A stretch of DNA of 64,000 bases from Arion vulgaris (Eukaryota; Mollusca; Gastropoda; Stylommatophora; Arionidae), in NCBI GenBank assembly GCA_020796225.1, contig CM036755.1:61248152-61312151 (forward strand), written 5' to 3'. This document shows positions 1-9,604 of this stretch, one piece after another. Under the pieces are notes generated by a model, which made no database searches, had not been told where the DNA came from, and saw only the letters and a list, made by a program, of their open reading frames with translations. How positions within the stretch are numbered: the first letter of the stretch is position 1; the number at the start of each line of letters is the position of its first letter. The position numbers and the translations under genes are program-made.

Positions 1-60
1 AAGCTCACAAAGAGTGGTTAACTTCTTTGATAAGAAAGAAAGCGAAGAAACAACATAACG
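1..60 (+). repeat. SINE-A 3'-tail remnant
   Basis: The first bases contain CTCACAAAGAGTGGTTAAC, nearly the same as the 3' part of the SINE-A copies elsewhere in the window (ATCACAAAGAGTGGTTAAC), followed by a GAA-rich stretch. The element is cut by the window edge, so its length is unknown. Confidence 0.4.
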
Positions 61-222
61 ACTACCCACTCAGTAATAAAATTGTAAAATTTCCTTGGAG
101 TGGGATGACTTTTATATATGTTTGATAGAACACTGTAAGTTTCTATTAGCTCATAGTCATTTAATGATGACAAGTGTTAATGATATTGATAATACTCAGC
201 GTTAGCTTGTTAAGCTCAACAA
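61..222 (-). mobile_element. Diverged fragment of MITE-like repeat Q
   Basis: It shares ATATGTTTGATAGAACACTG and the following AT-rich body with the complement of the Q copies at 7412-7773 and 24993-25350. Both ends are eroded. It directly abuts LINE-D. Confidence 0.5.
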
Positions 223-914
223 TTTTGCTATCTTGGGTCCATGGTCACTGTCAGCCTTTCTCTTTATGAAGAAATCAGCGCTCGTTTAGGGAGTGCGGCT
301 ACTACATTCGGCAAACTATCAAAGCGAACGTGGACAACACAAAACTGACATTGCAGACGAAGATTAAAATATATCGAGCCTGTGTAATTAGTTCTTTACT
401 ATATGGCTCAGAAACATCGACATCCTACTCAAGATTCGAGAGGAGACTTAACATCTTTCACCTTCAATGTCTCCGCAAGATTATGAACATCATGTGGTTG
501 ACAAGATAACCAACTCTGCAGTACTGCAACGAGCAAATCTGCCTTCCATCATGGGCATGCTCAGCAGTAGACGACTAAGATGGTTGGGGCATGTGAGAAA
601 AATGGAAACTTGTCGCATACCAAAAACAAATGTTGTTCTGTGAACTTTCGGAGGGGAAGAGGCAGACCACTGCTCAGATATAAAGATGTCTGCAAAGCCT
701 CAATGAAAAACTTTTCTATAGATCCCAGCACATGGGAAAAACTAGCTGATGACAGAGTTGTGTGGAAAGCCAAATTGCGAAAGGGTGCAGAGTCTTTTGA
801 GAAGAGACTTCTGTATGATCTGAACGACAAGAGAGAAAAGCGAAAACTCAGAAGTTATCACAGTAAAACACTTGCCAATTGACCTTCTGTCAAGACGAAA
901 AAGGCCATATATAA
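223..914 (+). mobile_element. LINE-D fragment: reverse transcriptase C-terminal region and 3' end
   Basis: This is the 3' part of a non-LTR retrotransposon ORF2, beginning after the catalytic palm. Read across frameshifts it gives 'YGSETSTSYSRFERRLN' and 'GRPLLRYKDVCKAS', then 'DDRVVWKAKLRKGAESFEKR', which is the usual C-terminal region of animal LINE polymerases. The last 300 bases stay open for about 100 residues (580-882). The copy is frameshifted and dead. The same 3' end (CTTGCCAATTGACC, then AAGGCCATATATA) recurs in the copies at 23.1, 28.9 and 63.7 kb. Confidence 0.85.
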
Positions 915-1102
915 GTTAGGGTTCTCATACGTTTTAATTTGTTTCAGACATGTCATGATTTCACCAGTAAATCTGAGATTCCGCAAACAGTTTTGGAAAT
1001 CATAGACTTGTCCGCAATTTTACAGGTCAAGAGGAAATTAACACTCTGTCATCGACAGCATCTGGTAACTACGTGGTAACTGTGCAAAATTTGATTTTCT
1101 AA

Positions 1103-1358
1103 CTTGACACTCGAAACAGAATCTACAATCTTTGGACAAACTACTTAGATTGATAAGAGCAAACAAAACATTGATAGTTGGCTGTGGTATAACCCTACAT
1201 GAATGGAGTTGTTGGAATCGTCTGTGTATGTAAGAAAGCCAGGTATTCTTCCGTGTTGTGAAAAATGGTGAAAATCCATAATTCCTGGTGACTTATCGAA
1301 ACAGAATCTACAATCTTTGGATAAACTACTTAGATTGATAAAAGCAAACAAAGCATGA
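1103..1358 (+). repeat. Direct duplication of about 63 bp, copies 193 bp apart
   Basis: The stretch CGAAACAGAATCTACAATCT through TTAGATTGATAA and AGCAAACAAA occurs at about 1103-1170 and again at about 1296-1358 with only a few changes. No product is recognised. The hAT remnant lies just downstream, so the duplication may lie inside that decayed transposon. Confidence 0.65.
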
Positions 1359-1599
1359 ATGCACATTCGTGCGCTTTTCTCTTTCATATAAAGTGTTATT
1401 TTCCGCCTGTAGCAATCTATGTTTGTCGCGGCAAAATGTAGAACCTTCAATGAGATTTGTTGACTGACAAAGGTATGCATATAGATGATTCAAGGTGCTG
1501 TGACCTGTACTGCAATCTAGAAAAATGTGCATCCACCTATAGAAAGCAAATGATATCGCAACAAAATTGGTTTGACTATATTGAAAACTGTAGGAGTAG

Positions 1600-1751
1600 T
1601 GAAATGTAACTCTGAAATCGTGAATATAGCACAGTTCTTCCTTGCTATTTCAGCACACAATGAGTCGGCAGAAAGACTATTTTCTTTAATCCATGCCCAA
1701 TGGATCAGTGAGAGAAATCGTCTTAGTGTGGATTCGGTCTTTCACTTGTAG
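1600..1751 (+). pseudogene. hAT-type transposase C-terminal dimerisation remnant
   Basis: One frame reads 'AQFFLAISAHNESAERLFSL', then 'ISERNRLSVDSVFHL' and a stop. The 'SAERLFS' and 'RNRLS' motifs match the hAT C-terminal dimerisation domain (SNA..ERLFS...RNRL in the family). Only about 45 residues are readable. No zinc-finger (BED) domain or catalytic region is visible upstream, so this is a fossil. Identification rests on motif recognition only. Confidence 0.65.
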
Positions 1752-1815
1752 AATTTAATTTCAAATATTGGAGAAACACGTAAAAACAAAGTACTGTAAT
1801 TTTAACAGGTAAAAA

Positions 1816-1991
1816 AAATAATACCCAACGATGTTTCGATCAAAGGTCTTTATCAAGCAAAGGATTCACCAGAATGAGACAAATTCACTACTTAAACGGC
1901 AGACATAACATATACAATTAGATATGTTTTCCCTTCTGGCGTATCCTTTGCTTGATAAAGGCCATTTGATCGAAACAATGCTGTGTATTAT
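1816..1991. repeat. Inverted pair of Rep-K heads
   Basis: ATGTTTCGATCAAAGG with TTTATCAAGCAAAGGAT (about 1829-1867) is complementary to ATCCTTTGCTTGATAAAGG with TTTGATCGAAACAATG (about 1943-1980). The arms are about 45-50 bp, separated by about 75 bp. Each arm is the Rep-K head seen at 6.7, 45.4 and 48.7 kb, so two copies sit head to head and could form a large hairpin. Confidence 0.7.
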
Positions 1992-2340
1992 TATTGTTTT
2001 TGTACTTTTTATAACTACTGTACCATGTTTTTATGTGTTTCGCATTTGCTACACAGTTTGACTACAGTCTTCCATTATATCCATAATTTCAAACTTTACA
2101 CATGCTGCCAATTTTATGAACATTTGCTACACAGTTTGACTACAGTCTTCCATTATATCCATAATTTCAAACTTTACACAGTGACTAATTTTATCGAACA
2201 TTTTGCTACATTGTCAGTTTGACTACAGTCTTCCATTATATCCATAATTTCAAACTTTACACATGCTGCCAATTTTATGAACATTTGATGCAAAACATTC
2301 TAACAAAATTTACTATCATCGGAAAGATATACACAGAACA
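1938..2340 (+). repeat. Rep-K (Penelope-like) copy with 80-bp tandem triplication
   Basis: After the head TTGATAAAGGCCATTTGATC the Rep-K body follows (TTTTTGTACTTTTTATAACT, then ACGTGTTTCGC in other copies). The segment from GCTACACAGTTTGACTACAG to TTTATGAACATTT is then repeated three times with a period near 80-90 bp, up to about 2290. No protein is encoded. Confidence 0.6.
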
Positions 2341-2372
2341 CAATTTAAATAGTATTTAATGTTGGGAACGTC

Positions 2373-3087
2373 TGTGTGTTGAAGGTACCCTCCGCCTGTG
2401 TGTTGAAGGTACCCTCCGTCAGTGTGTTGAAGGTACCCTCCGTCAGTGTGTTGAAGGTACCCTCCGTCAGTGTGTTGAAGGTACCCTCCGTCAGTGTGTT
2501 GAAGGTACCCTCCGTCAGTGTGTTGAAGGTACCCTCCGCCTGTGTGTTGAAGGTACCCTCCGCCAGTGTGTTGAAGGTACCCTCCGCCTGTGTGTTGAAG
2601 GTACCCTCCGTCAGTGTGTTGAAGGTACCCTCCGTCAGTGTGTTGAAGGTACCCTCCGTCAGTGTGTTGAAGGTACCCTCCGCCTGTGTGTTGAAGGTAC
2701 CCTCCGTCAGTGTGTTGAAGGTACCCTCCGCCTGTGTGTTGAAGGTACCCTCCGCCTGTGTGTTGAAGGTACCCTCCGTCTGTGTGTTGAAGGTACCCTC
2801 CGCCTGTGTGTTGAAGGTACCCTCCGCCTGTGTGTTGAAGGTACCCTCCGTCTGTGTGTTGAAGGTACCCTCCGCCTGTGTGTTGAAGGTACCCTCCGCC
2901 TGTGTGTTGAAGGTACCCTCCGCCTGTGTGTTGAAGGTACCCTCCGCCTGTGTGTTGAAGGTACCCTCCGCCTGTGTGTTGAAGGTACCCTCCGCCTGTG
3001 TGTTGAAGGTACCCTCCGTCAGTGTGTTGAAGGTACCCTCCGTCAGTGTGTTGAAGGTACCCTCCGTCAGTGTGTTGAAGGTACCCT
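2373..3087. repeat. 24-bp minisatellite, about 29 copies
   Basis: The unit is GTGTTGAAGGTACCCTCCGY plus CWGT, with units differing mainly at YCTGTGT versus TCAGTGT. Because 24 is divisible by three, both strands stay open (VLKVPSAC-type repeats on plus, EGTFNTQA-type repeats on minus) without being genes. The Kpn-like GGTACC is palindromic in every unit. Upstream is the Rep-K body, downstream a SINE-A. Confidence 0.95.
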
Positions 3088-3325
3088 CAAGGGAAGCAAA
3101 GAATAGTAACACTGCTCCTGTAAATCATGTCGTAGGAGGGCAATGATGTAGGGGCCTAAAAAACTACCCTAGTAAATAAAAAGCGTTGTAGAAATCGGAT
3201 GTGCTGGCTTACTTGTAGGTGCATAACTGACACGACGTGCAATCGCTCTTAGACCCAGATCGCATACACATAAAAAAGAGTGGTTAACAAGTGGTTGATA
3301 TGGAGCTTTTGAATAAGAAGTAGAA
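3088..3325 (+). mobile_element. SINE-A copy, 5' truncated
   Basis: It matches the family over AGGGAAGCAAAGAATAGTAA, the core (mutated here to CATGTCGTAGGAGG), CCTAGTAAATAAAAAGCG, AATCGGATGTGCTGG and GTGGTTAACAAGTGG. It lacks the first 25 bases and joins the minisatellite at CCCTC, so the array may have grown into the insertion boundary. Confidence 0.85.
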
Positions 3326-3414
3326 TATTAGAAGAAATGTCTTTATTTCGGAAGATCAAAATATGGCAATCGTAGTTAAATTTAATTTGTAGCATAACAT
3401 GATTTTCTTATCGG

Positions 3415-3765
3415 AAGATAATCTCTTCTGTTCTGTAACAGTTTGATATTAAAGAGAGTTGACTATTAAAGAGAGTTGACTATTAAAGAGAGTTGACTAT
3501 TAAAGAGCATAAAAACATGGACAATTAAATAGTTCGGACACATCAACCGACATGAGTGCATCGAGAAAATAATTTTAGAGGGAATGGTGCCTGTAAGAAG
3601 AATGAGAGAAAGATCTAGAAGACGATGGGTGCAAGATGTCATTGACGATCTGAGAATGACTGCTACTGACACCGGCTAATTTGCACAGAACATAGAGTTT
3701 TTCATGACTGCTGTCATAGGAGCCAAGTTCCAGAAAGAACAAGCTACTTGATGATTATATCAGAA
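3415..3765 (+). mobile_element. LINE-G 3' fragment with a local 17-bp expansion
   Basis: The frame reads 'FGHINRHECIEKIILEG', then 'RRRWVQDVIDDLRMTATD', the conserved C-terminal region of LINE-G polymerases. Just upstream, AGAGAGTTGACTATTAA is repeated about four times (3453-3508), a local slippage expansion inside the former coding sequence. Stops and the loss of the catalytic domain show it is dead. Confidence 0.75.
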
Positions 3766-4049
3766 GTTTTTTGTTTGTTTTTAGAATGAGCTTATATTTA
3801 TCTACGCCAACTGGAATGCAGTGATCACGTGACATGAGCAGGAAGACTTCCGGGATTTTTCTACTAAGGCGCGTTTGTCTTATGTCTACATGAGGATGTG
3901 CGTGTACTCCTTGAAGACGTGCAAATTTGGAAATGAATCATTTGAAAAAGTAATCTTTCTGAAAGCTGTCTTATTTTTTTTTTATTCTCTAATCATGTTT
4001 TGCTTTACATTGTCAGGAAGAGAAGTACAATATTTCATGTTAACAAAAG

Positions 4050-4830
4050 AAAGGAAGGAAACACAATACATCATTGAATACATATACAATATTTGAAAGA
4101 ACCGAAAGGAAGGCAGGAAATACAAGACAACATTGAATATATAGACAATATTTGAAAGAACCGAAAGGAAGGCAGGCAATACAAACACAACATTGAATAT
4201 ATAGACAATATTTGAAGGAACCGAAAGGAAGGAAACACAAGACAACATTGAATATATAGAGTTATAGACAATATTTGAAGGAAACGAAAGAAAGAAAGGA
4301 AACACAAGGTAACATTGAATATATAGACATTATTTAAAATTATGGAAAGGAAGGAAGGAAACAAGAGACAACATTGAATATACGGACAATATTTCAAGTC
4401 AAAGAAAGGAAAGATGGAAACAAGAGACAACATTGAATATACTGACAATATTTCAAATCAAAGAAAGGAAGGAAGGAAACAAGAGACAACATTGAATATA
4501 CGGACAATATTTCAAGTCAAAGAAAGGAAGGAAGGAAACAAGAGACAACATTGAATATACGGACAATATTTCAAGTCAAAGAAAGGAAGAAAGGAAACAA
4601 GAGACAACATTGAATATACGGACAATATTTCAAGTCAAAGAAAGGAAGGAAGGAAACAAGAGACAACATTGAATATACGGACAATATTTCAAGTCAAAGA
4701 AAGGAAAGATGGAAACAAGAGACAACATTGAATATACGGACAATATTTCAAGTCAAAGAAAGGAAGGAAGGAAACAAGAGACAACATTGAATATACGGAC
4801 AATATTTCAAGTCAAAGAAAGGAAAGATGG
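4050..4830. repeat. 56-60-bp minisatellite, about 13 copies
   Basis: Units carry ACAACATTGAATATAYRGAC, then AATATTT and a purine-rich AAAGGAAGGAAGGAAAC segment. Early units have GAACCGAAAGG; later ones have CAAGTCAAAGAAAGG, so two subtypes form separate blocks. Long frames on the minus strand here are by-products of the repeat. The same unit reappears reversed at 62.0 kb. Confidence 0.92.
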
Positions 4831-5144
4831 AAAAGTTCTTGAAATATTTCTTTAAGTTTTTAATTAACTCTTCCATTTTGTAATTAAATTCGATTGCCCT
4901 TGAGAAACTGGGAATATATTTTACATGTCTTTATCTTAAGACATCTTTACTTAACTCCTTTATAAATGAGATGGCTTCATGACTCCGGAACTAGCCATAT
5001 TTATGTATTATTTATGCATTGAAATGGATATAATATATGTTTCATAATGTAAAACATATGATATTACCATAATAAATTGTTAAAAAAATATATTATTTAT
5101 TTTTAAGATGTCTAATCTCGTTGATTAAAGCTTGGCTTTTTTTG
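4831..5144. other. AT-rich stretch, nothing recognised
   Basis: Low-complexity AT-rich DNA follows the minisatellite. No open frame with family motifs and no repeat shared with the rest of the window was seen. Confidence 0.6.
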
Positions 5145-5330
5145 TTCTTCTTCTTCTGTGTTCGCTTGCTATGAATTCATGCGTAGTGAATCCTGGTATG
5201 GCGTATCTGACTGATTTTTGCGCGAAAGCCTACTTACCGTTTCTATGGTGCACCTAGCCATTCAGGCGAACCTTCTCCGACTTCAGTGGCAAGAGCATGC
5301 CTTTATTACACCGACATTTCCGATCGGCCG
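5145..5330 (-). mobile_element. Rep-O, GAAG-tailed short interspersed repeat
   Basis: It starts with CTTCTTCTTCTG and runs through GCTATGAATTCATGCGTAG, CTGATTTTTGCGCGAAAGCC and CTCCGACTTCAGTGG. The same order of blocks occurs at 49462-49600 and 33852-33990 on the same strand and at 34145-34262 reversed. Read from the other strand it ends in a GAAGAAG tail like SINE-A, -B and -C. No coding potential. Confidence 0.65.
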
Positions 5331-6073
5331 CCATTTTGGATAATCTCTGCAGACATGTTTTCACTTACTCTTGTCAAAAACCACACATTTTTTTTATAAA
5401 ATGGCATATTTTGACTAAGATTACTGTCCTAATGAAGACTATAAGCGTTAGTTTTTTATGGGCTGCTTACTAGACCAGTTTTGCAACATTTTCTCTTATT
5501 TATTTATTATTTCATTAATTGGTGTCTCCAAAATATGGAAATATTTAGAAGTTACAAATTTCTTGATTACTGCTTTATATATTGTCCAAACAACTTCATG
5601 TTTGGATATATTGTGTAAATATGAAGGTACTAAGTGACTGTGTTAACAGTTTTCACGACATATTTTATACTTATTTTTTTCCTTCTTTGTGACTGTATAA
5701 TTATTTGAAATTTGTAGGAAAATCTATTTTTAGCATCGTTAAAATTAGGTCAGTTAAATCACACATTACTTGAAACTGATGTTACAACGACATATCTTGA
5801 TAGTACAATCAATTAGCTTTCTAACCATATATAATAAGCCTATTTTCAATTCATGGAGTACATACGGATTCTAGTAATAGAGCAGGCCTTCAAAATAACA
5901 AAAAAACTTAAAAACCCATGAAAGTTTAAGAGTTAATATCGATTATTCTGAGATCTATCATCATTTTAAATATTGCTAATGTATTTATCTGTACCTCTAT
6001 CTCATTTAATTTCATTGAAGAGATGTTAATTGCACTGAAAGCCGATTGAGAAATGAAGACATCAGAAAGAAAT
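5331..6073. other. AT-rich stretch, nothing recognised
   Basis: About 740 bases of AT-rich sequence without a convincing frame, RNA gene or family match within this window. Confidence 0.6.
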
Positions 6074-6352
6074 TGGGTTATTGGTTATTGGTTACTAAAC
6101 TGACGTCATTGCACTCCGGGCAGACCCATAGGTGATCAGTCTCCCCCAACAGATATCGAAGAGTATGCATACTGATGGTTATCGTGGCTCGCTGATTAAA
6201 CACACTCCTCACTCTGCCCCTCAGGCATCCAGTTCTACTTATACAACGGGTAACTCCAAACCGCTTGATCGATTCAACATCTATGTTAGTGTCCTCATCC
6301 AACAGACACTCGGGAAAAGACCGAAGAACATCCCCCTTATTCATTTTCAACT
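6074..6352 (-). mobile_element. LINE-H C-terminal fragment (RNase H-bearing LINE)
   Basis: The frame reads 'NKGDVLRSFPECLLDEDTN', 'FNQRATITISMHTLRYLLG' and ends 'HLWVCPECNDVS'. The 11.2-11.8 kb copy places this block directly after an RNase H domain, so it is the C-terminal tail of that retrotransposon. The paired cysteines (CPEC) recall a half zinc knuckle. This copy is open for about 90 residues, the best preserved of the family here. Confidence 0.75.
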
Positions 6353-6359
6353 GCCAACA

Positions 6360-6655
6360 TAGATTGTAGATTACAAATTTGGTACAACATCAATGCTGAA
6401 ATTATCAAGAAACAACAAATTAAAGGATTTGGCCACATAAGCAGATTACCAACAGCCAGTGTAATGTTGCTCCGATACAATGGATACAAAGCAAAAGACT
6501 GGCCACGCAAAAGGTGGTCCTCAGAGATAACAGAGGCGATGAAAGACACTATTTATGAAGGGCACACAATGGCTCGTTCTAGAAATCTATTCTTATCCTG
6601 ACGCTGTGGGGCAAGACATGATTGGAAAAAAGAAAGAAAAGAAAGAAAGAAAGTT
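6360..6655 (+). mobile_element. LINE-R 3' fragment
   Basis: The frame gives 'KGFGHISRLPTASVMLLRYN', then 'WPRKRWSSEITEAMKDTIYE' and 'ARSRNLFLS' before a stop, followed by AAAGAAAG-type simple tail. Copies recur at 19.9, 54.9 and 57.5 kb. It abuts LINE-H tail to tail. The catalytic domain is absent. Confidence 0.75.
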
Positions 6656-6734
6656 AACTGAACGTGGAAGTTGTATCGCATATTTTTAAACATAGTGATA
6701 TTACTCATATCTGCAGTTGATTTCTTACCATTTT

Positions 6735-6845
6735 AATGATAAAGGTCTTTTGGTCGAAACGTTGCTGTATATCGTCACTGTTTCTGTATTTTGTAAAACT
6801 ACAGAGTACTTTGTTTTGACGTGTTTCGCGATTATTATTTTAACG
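6735..6845 (+). mobile_element. Rep-K copy with hammerhead-like motif
   Basis: It contains TGATAAAGGTCTTTTGGTCG, GAAACGTTGCTG and CGTCACTG, then TTTCTGTATTTTGTAAAACT and ACGTGTTTCGCG. The first block resembles the hammerhead core of Penelope-like elements, with GATAA where the active core has GATGA. No protein part is present. Confidence 0.65.
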
Positions 6846-7275
6846 GATGATAATTTATATCTAAAGTTGATATCTTCGTTTTATAATGGATGATAATATA
6901 GAGTTACAGTTGATTTCTGACCATTTTAACGGATAATAATTTATCTCTGCAGTTGATTTCTTACCATTTTAACGGATGATAATTTATAGCTATAGTTGAT
7001 TTTATACAATTTTAAAGGGATGATAATTTATAACTGCAGTTGATTTCTTACCATTTTAACGGAGGATAGTTTATCTCTGCAGCTGATTTCTGACTATTAT
7101 AACGAATGTAATGTATAGTTGCAATTGATTTCTTTGTTTCTTAACGAATGATAATTTATAGCTGCAATTGATTTCTTAGTTATTTAACGGATGATAATTT
7201 ATAGCTGCAGTTGATTTCTTAGTTTATTTTAAAGGATGATAATTTTAGCTACAGTTGAAGTCTCCGTTTTTAACG
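6846..7275. repeat. Degenerate 45-50-bp minisatellite
   Basis: About nine units contain ACGGATGATAATTTATAGC followed by TGCAGTTGATTTCTTA and a T-rich spacer. It begins at the end of Rep-K, so it probably grew from the Rep-K body. A related stretch reappears at about 7960-8020. Confidence 0.8.
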
Positions 7276-7299
7276 GGATGATAATTTATAACAAATCTC

Positions 7300-7960
7300 T
7301 AGTACCAGCTGTAATGAGAAGGAGAAGATGGAGATGTGTTGGACACACCTTGAGAAGAAATGATCAAAGAATACTAAACCAGGTATTGAAGTGGGATGCA
7401 AAAGGGTTCAAACAGATCCAAATATAAACTTGTGGGCATTCAGACTCAAGTAAGAATTATGGGAAATCAGACCTCAACTACACCACGTGACCTCGCATTC
7501 CAGTATTGGTGTATATAGACGAATTCATTTTAAAATCAACACAAAATGCTAAATTGAAGTTCTATTATATCACAAGTTAAGTTTAACAATAAGGAATATC
7601 AATATTATGAATATTTGTCAGCAATAAATAATCATAGACTCACAGAATTGAGTAACATTGCAAACTGGCTTGCAGTGTTCTATCAAACATATATACAATC
7701 CAGCCCCCTTCTCTGATCTAGGTCAGGGATTCCCCGGTCGGTTGTCTGGCCTAGTTATCTAGAGTTGGCTGTCGTTCAAGAAAGAAAGGACGCCTTAGGG
7801 AGACCCCGGAACGAACTTTGCTGAGAGAGGCAAGAAATATCGGTCTCAATTCGATGGAATATATTAAGCGAGTTGCCCAGGATGGATCGGTATGGAGAAA
7901 TTACTTGCAGGCCCTATGACGCGTATAACGGTACGAGAGAAATTAGTATTATTATAATTT
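7300..7960 (+). mobile_element. LINE-U 3' end split by MITE-like element Q
   Basis: The first part reads 'MRRRRWRCVGHTLRRNDQRI' and 'LNQVLKWDAKGF' (7308-7411). The second (7774-7960) continues with AGGGAGACCCCGGAACGAAC, 'ARNIGLNSMEYIKRVAQD' and 'SVWRNYLQAL', then a tail of ATT repeats. Removing 7412-7773 and one GTTCAA restores a continuous LINE C-terminus. Copies of the second part occur at 52.2 and 60.1 kb. Confidence 0.8.
7412..7773 (+). mobile_element. MITE-like element Q inserted in LINE-U
   Basis: This 362-bp element is bounded by GTTCAA on both sides (7406-7411, 7774-7779). It starts ACAGATCCAAATATAAAC and ends AGAGTTGGCTGTC, so its ends are imperfect inverted repeats of the form CAG..CCAACT. 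It shares its full length with 24993-25350, including CACGTGACCTCGCATTCCAG. It is non-coding. A solo LTR or a short hAT derivative remain alternatives. Confidence 0.7.
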
Positions 7961-8054
7961 GCAGCTGCAGTTAATTTCGTAGTTTTTAATGGATTATAAT
8001 GTATATATTTTGCTGATTTCCTAGTTTCCTTCATACAGTTCCTGTCTTTTATTT

Positions 8055-8430
8055 AATCTTCTTCTTCTTTTGTCGTCACACTGCTACCGGGTTGTTGTCC
8101 AGTGTCGTGGTTTTCTGTTTTTGTCTTGCGTTGTTCTGGTGGCTTGTGTGATTGTTATCTTTGCTCTTTCACAGAATTCTGCTACGTCATCTAACCATCT
8201 TTTCCGTGGTCTTCCTCTTGCCTTCTTTCCCGATGTTCTGTTGTAGAAGACTCTGTATACTGTGTTTGGATGCATTCTTATTGTGGCCAAACCACTTCAT
8301 TCTTTGTTTATCTATGTAATTCAAGCACGTTTTGTGCCAACTTTCTTTCTTATGCTGGTGTTGGTGATTCTGTTTTTTCTTGTGTTGTTGGTAACTTTTC
8401 GCAGGCAACGCATTTCACATGTATTTTATT
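8055..8430 (-). mobile_element. LINE-E 3' fragment with GAAG tail
   Basis: Two overlapping frames give 'RMKWFGHNKNASKHSIQSLL' and 'GRPRKRWLDDVAEFCERAKI', ending 'RKPRHWTTTR'. This is the C-terminal region of a LINE polymerase, and a frameshift separates the parts. On the minus strand the element ends CGACAAAAGAAGAAGAAG, the same tail style as the SINEs. A close copy is at 39.3-39.7 kb. Confidence 0.8.
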
Positions 8431-8756
8431 TACTAATCTACTGGAAAAAAAACCCACAAAATTCAAAAAAATGTTCACCATTTTTATTATTACATCGAAG
8501 ACTCTTGTCGGTGTTAATGAGTGCGTGCACTGTTGGTTGAACTTTCGTGTGTAAGACAGAGAGTAAAATAACCATATCTATTCACTTAAAGGTAATTATG
8601 TTGTACAAATTAATCAATATTTCTTTACCAGAGTCCGAGAAAATAATAAAGGGCCGTAACGAGTTTCAGAGTCTTGAAGGAAAGAAGTAAATTATCTTCA
8701 GTTCGTTCGATCTGCAGTTAACCGCTGCTGGAAATAGTTTTTGTAGGAAATATATA

Positions 8757-9585
8757 GAGGGTCTCTGTAGCGGAGAGGTTAGGTGCTCGCCATCTAGTGC
8801 CACAGGTAACGGGTTCGCTCCGTCGTGGAGAAATCTGGATATTTTTTCAGAGATGCCTGATCTCAGTGTACTATCGGAGTCGAACGATAAAGCTTAGGTC
8901 TCGTGTTAGATTTGAGCAAGTAAAATACACCTTGGCAGTTCAACAAAATTGATAAGAAACTGAACAGCTTTGAGAATAAATGTCTCCGAAAATTACTAAA
9001 AGTAAAATGGAGTGACTTCGTTTCGAACACCACAGTGAGAGATAGAACACAGCAACAACCCGTATCAAATATTATAAGGAAACGAAGGTGGAAATATTTA
9101 GGTCATGTTCTTAGATCAGACGAAAGGAAACTAAATCGACAAGTCCTTATCTGGTCACCAGTTGGGAAAAGAAAACGTGGAAGATATAAGACCACTCTTC
9201 GAAGAACAATCCTACAAGAAAGTAAACTATTGGAATGTAAAACCATACAAGATCTCCAACTGCTAGCAACGAACCGCATTACATGAAGATCTAAAACCTC
9301 TGCTCTATGTGCAGCCTTTAGCACGAAAAGAACAAATTAACTAACTAAGTTCAAAAGAGCAGGCTGGAAAGTTACTGCCGGGCAAAATTCATTAGAAGAA
9401 GATTAAACATAAAATCCCTACAAAATATCGTCACCACCTCCAAATTACATCGGGGACCGTCGCCAGTGCTTGGCAGCAAAGATCTTCATGTGCTAGAAAG
9501 AGATCGGAGCACACATGGTTACTCACCGAAGTGCAATGATAATGGTTATATCAATCAATCGATCAATGAAACGAAAATTCTATGA
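8757..9585 (+). mobile_element. tRNA-SINE S, split by a LINE-T insertion
   Basis: The head GTCTCTGTAGCGGAGAGG with GGGTTCGCTCC has the layout of pol III A and B boxes. The body has CTGATCTCAGTGTA, AGAGCAGGCTGGAAAG, AAATTACATCGGGGACC and AAAGAGATCGG, and the end is a TCAATCAATC simple repeat. Bases 8946-9343 are a foreign LINE fragment. The intact family is about 430-450 bp, long for a SINE. Confidence 0.8.
8946..9343 (+). mobile_element. LINE-T 3' fragment nested in SINE-S
   Basis: The frame reads 'KLNSFENKCLRKLLKVKWSD', 'RRWKYLGHVLRSDERKLN' and 'GKRKRGRYKTTLRRTILQ', followed by a stop and an AACTAACTAA tail. AGTTCAA stands on both sides (about 8938 and 9342), matching the uninterrupted SINE-S sequence CAGTTCAAAA. 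It is a 5'-truncated retrotransposed copy. Confidence 0.8.
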
Positions 9586-9604
9586 GAATGTGTGTTTAAA
9601 GGGT

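Noticed and set aside
2373..3112. Two 255-256-residue open frames on opposite strands
   Set aside because: They are the translation of a 24-bp minisatellite; both strands are open because the unit length is a multiple of three.
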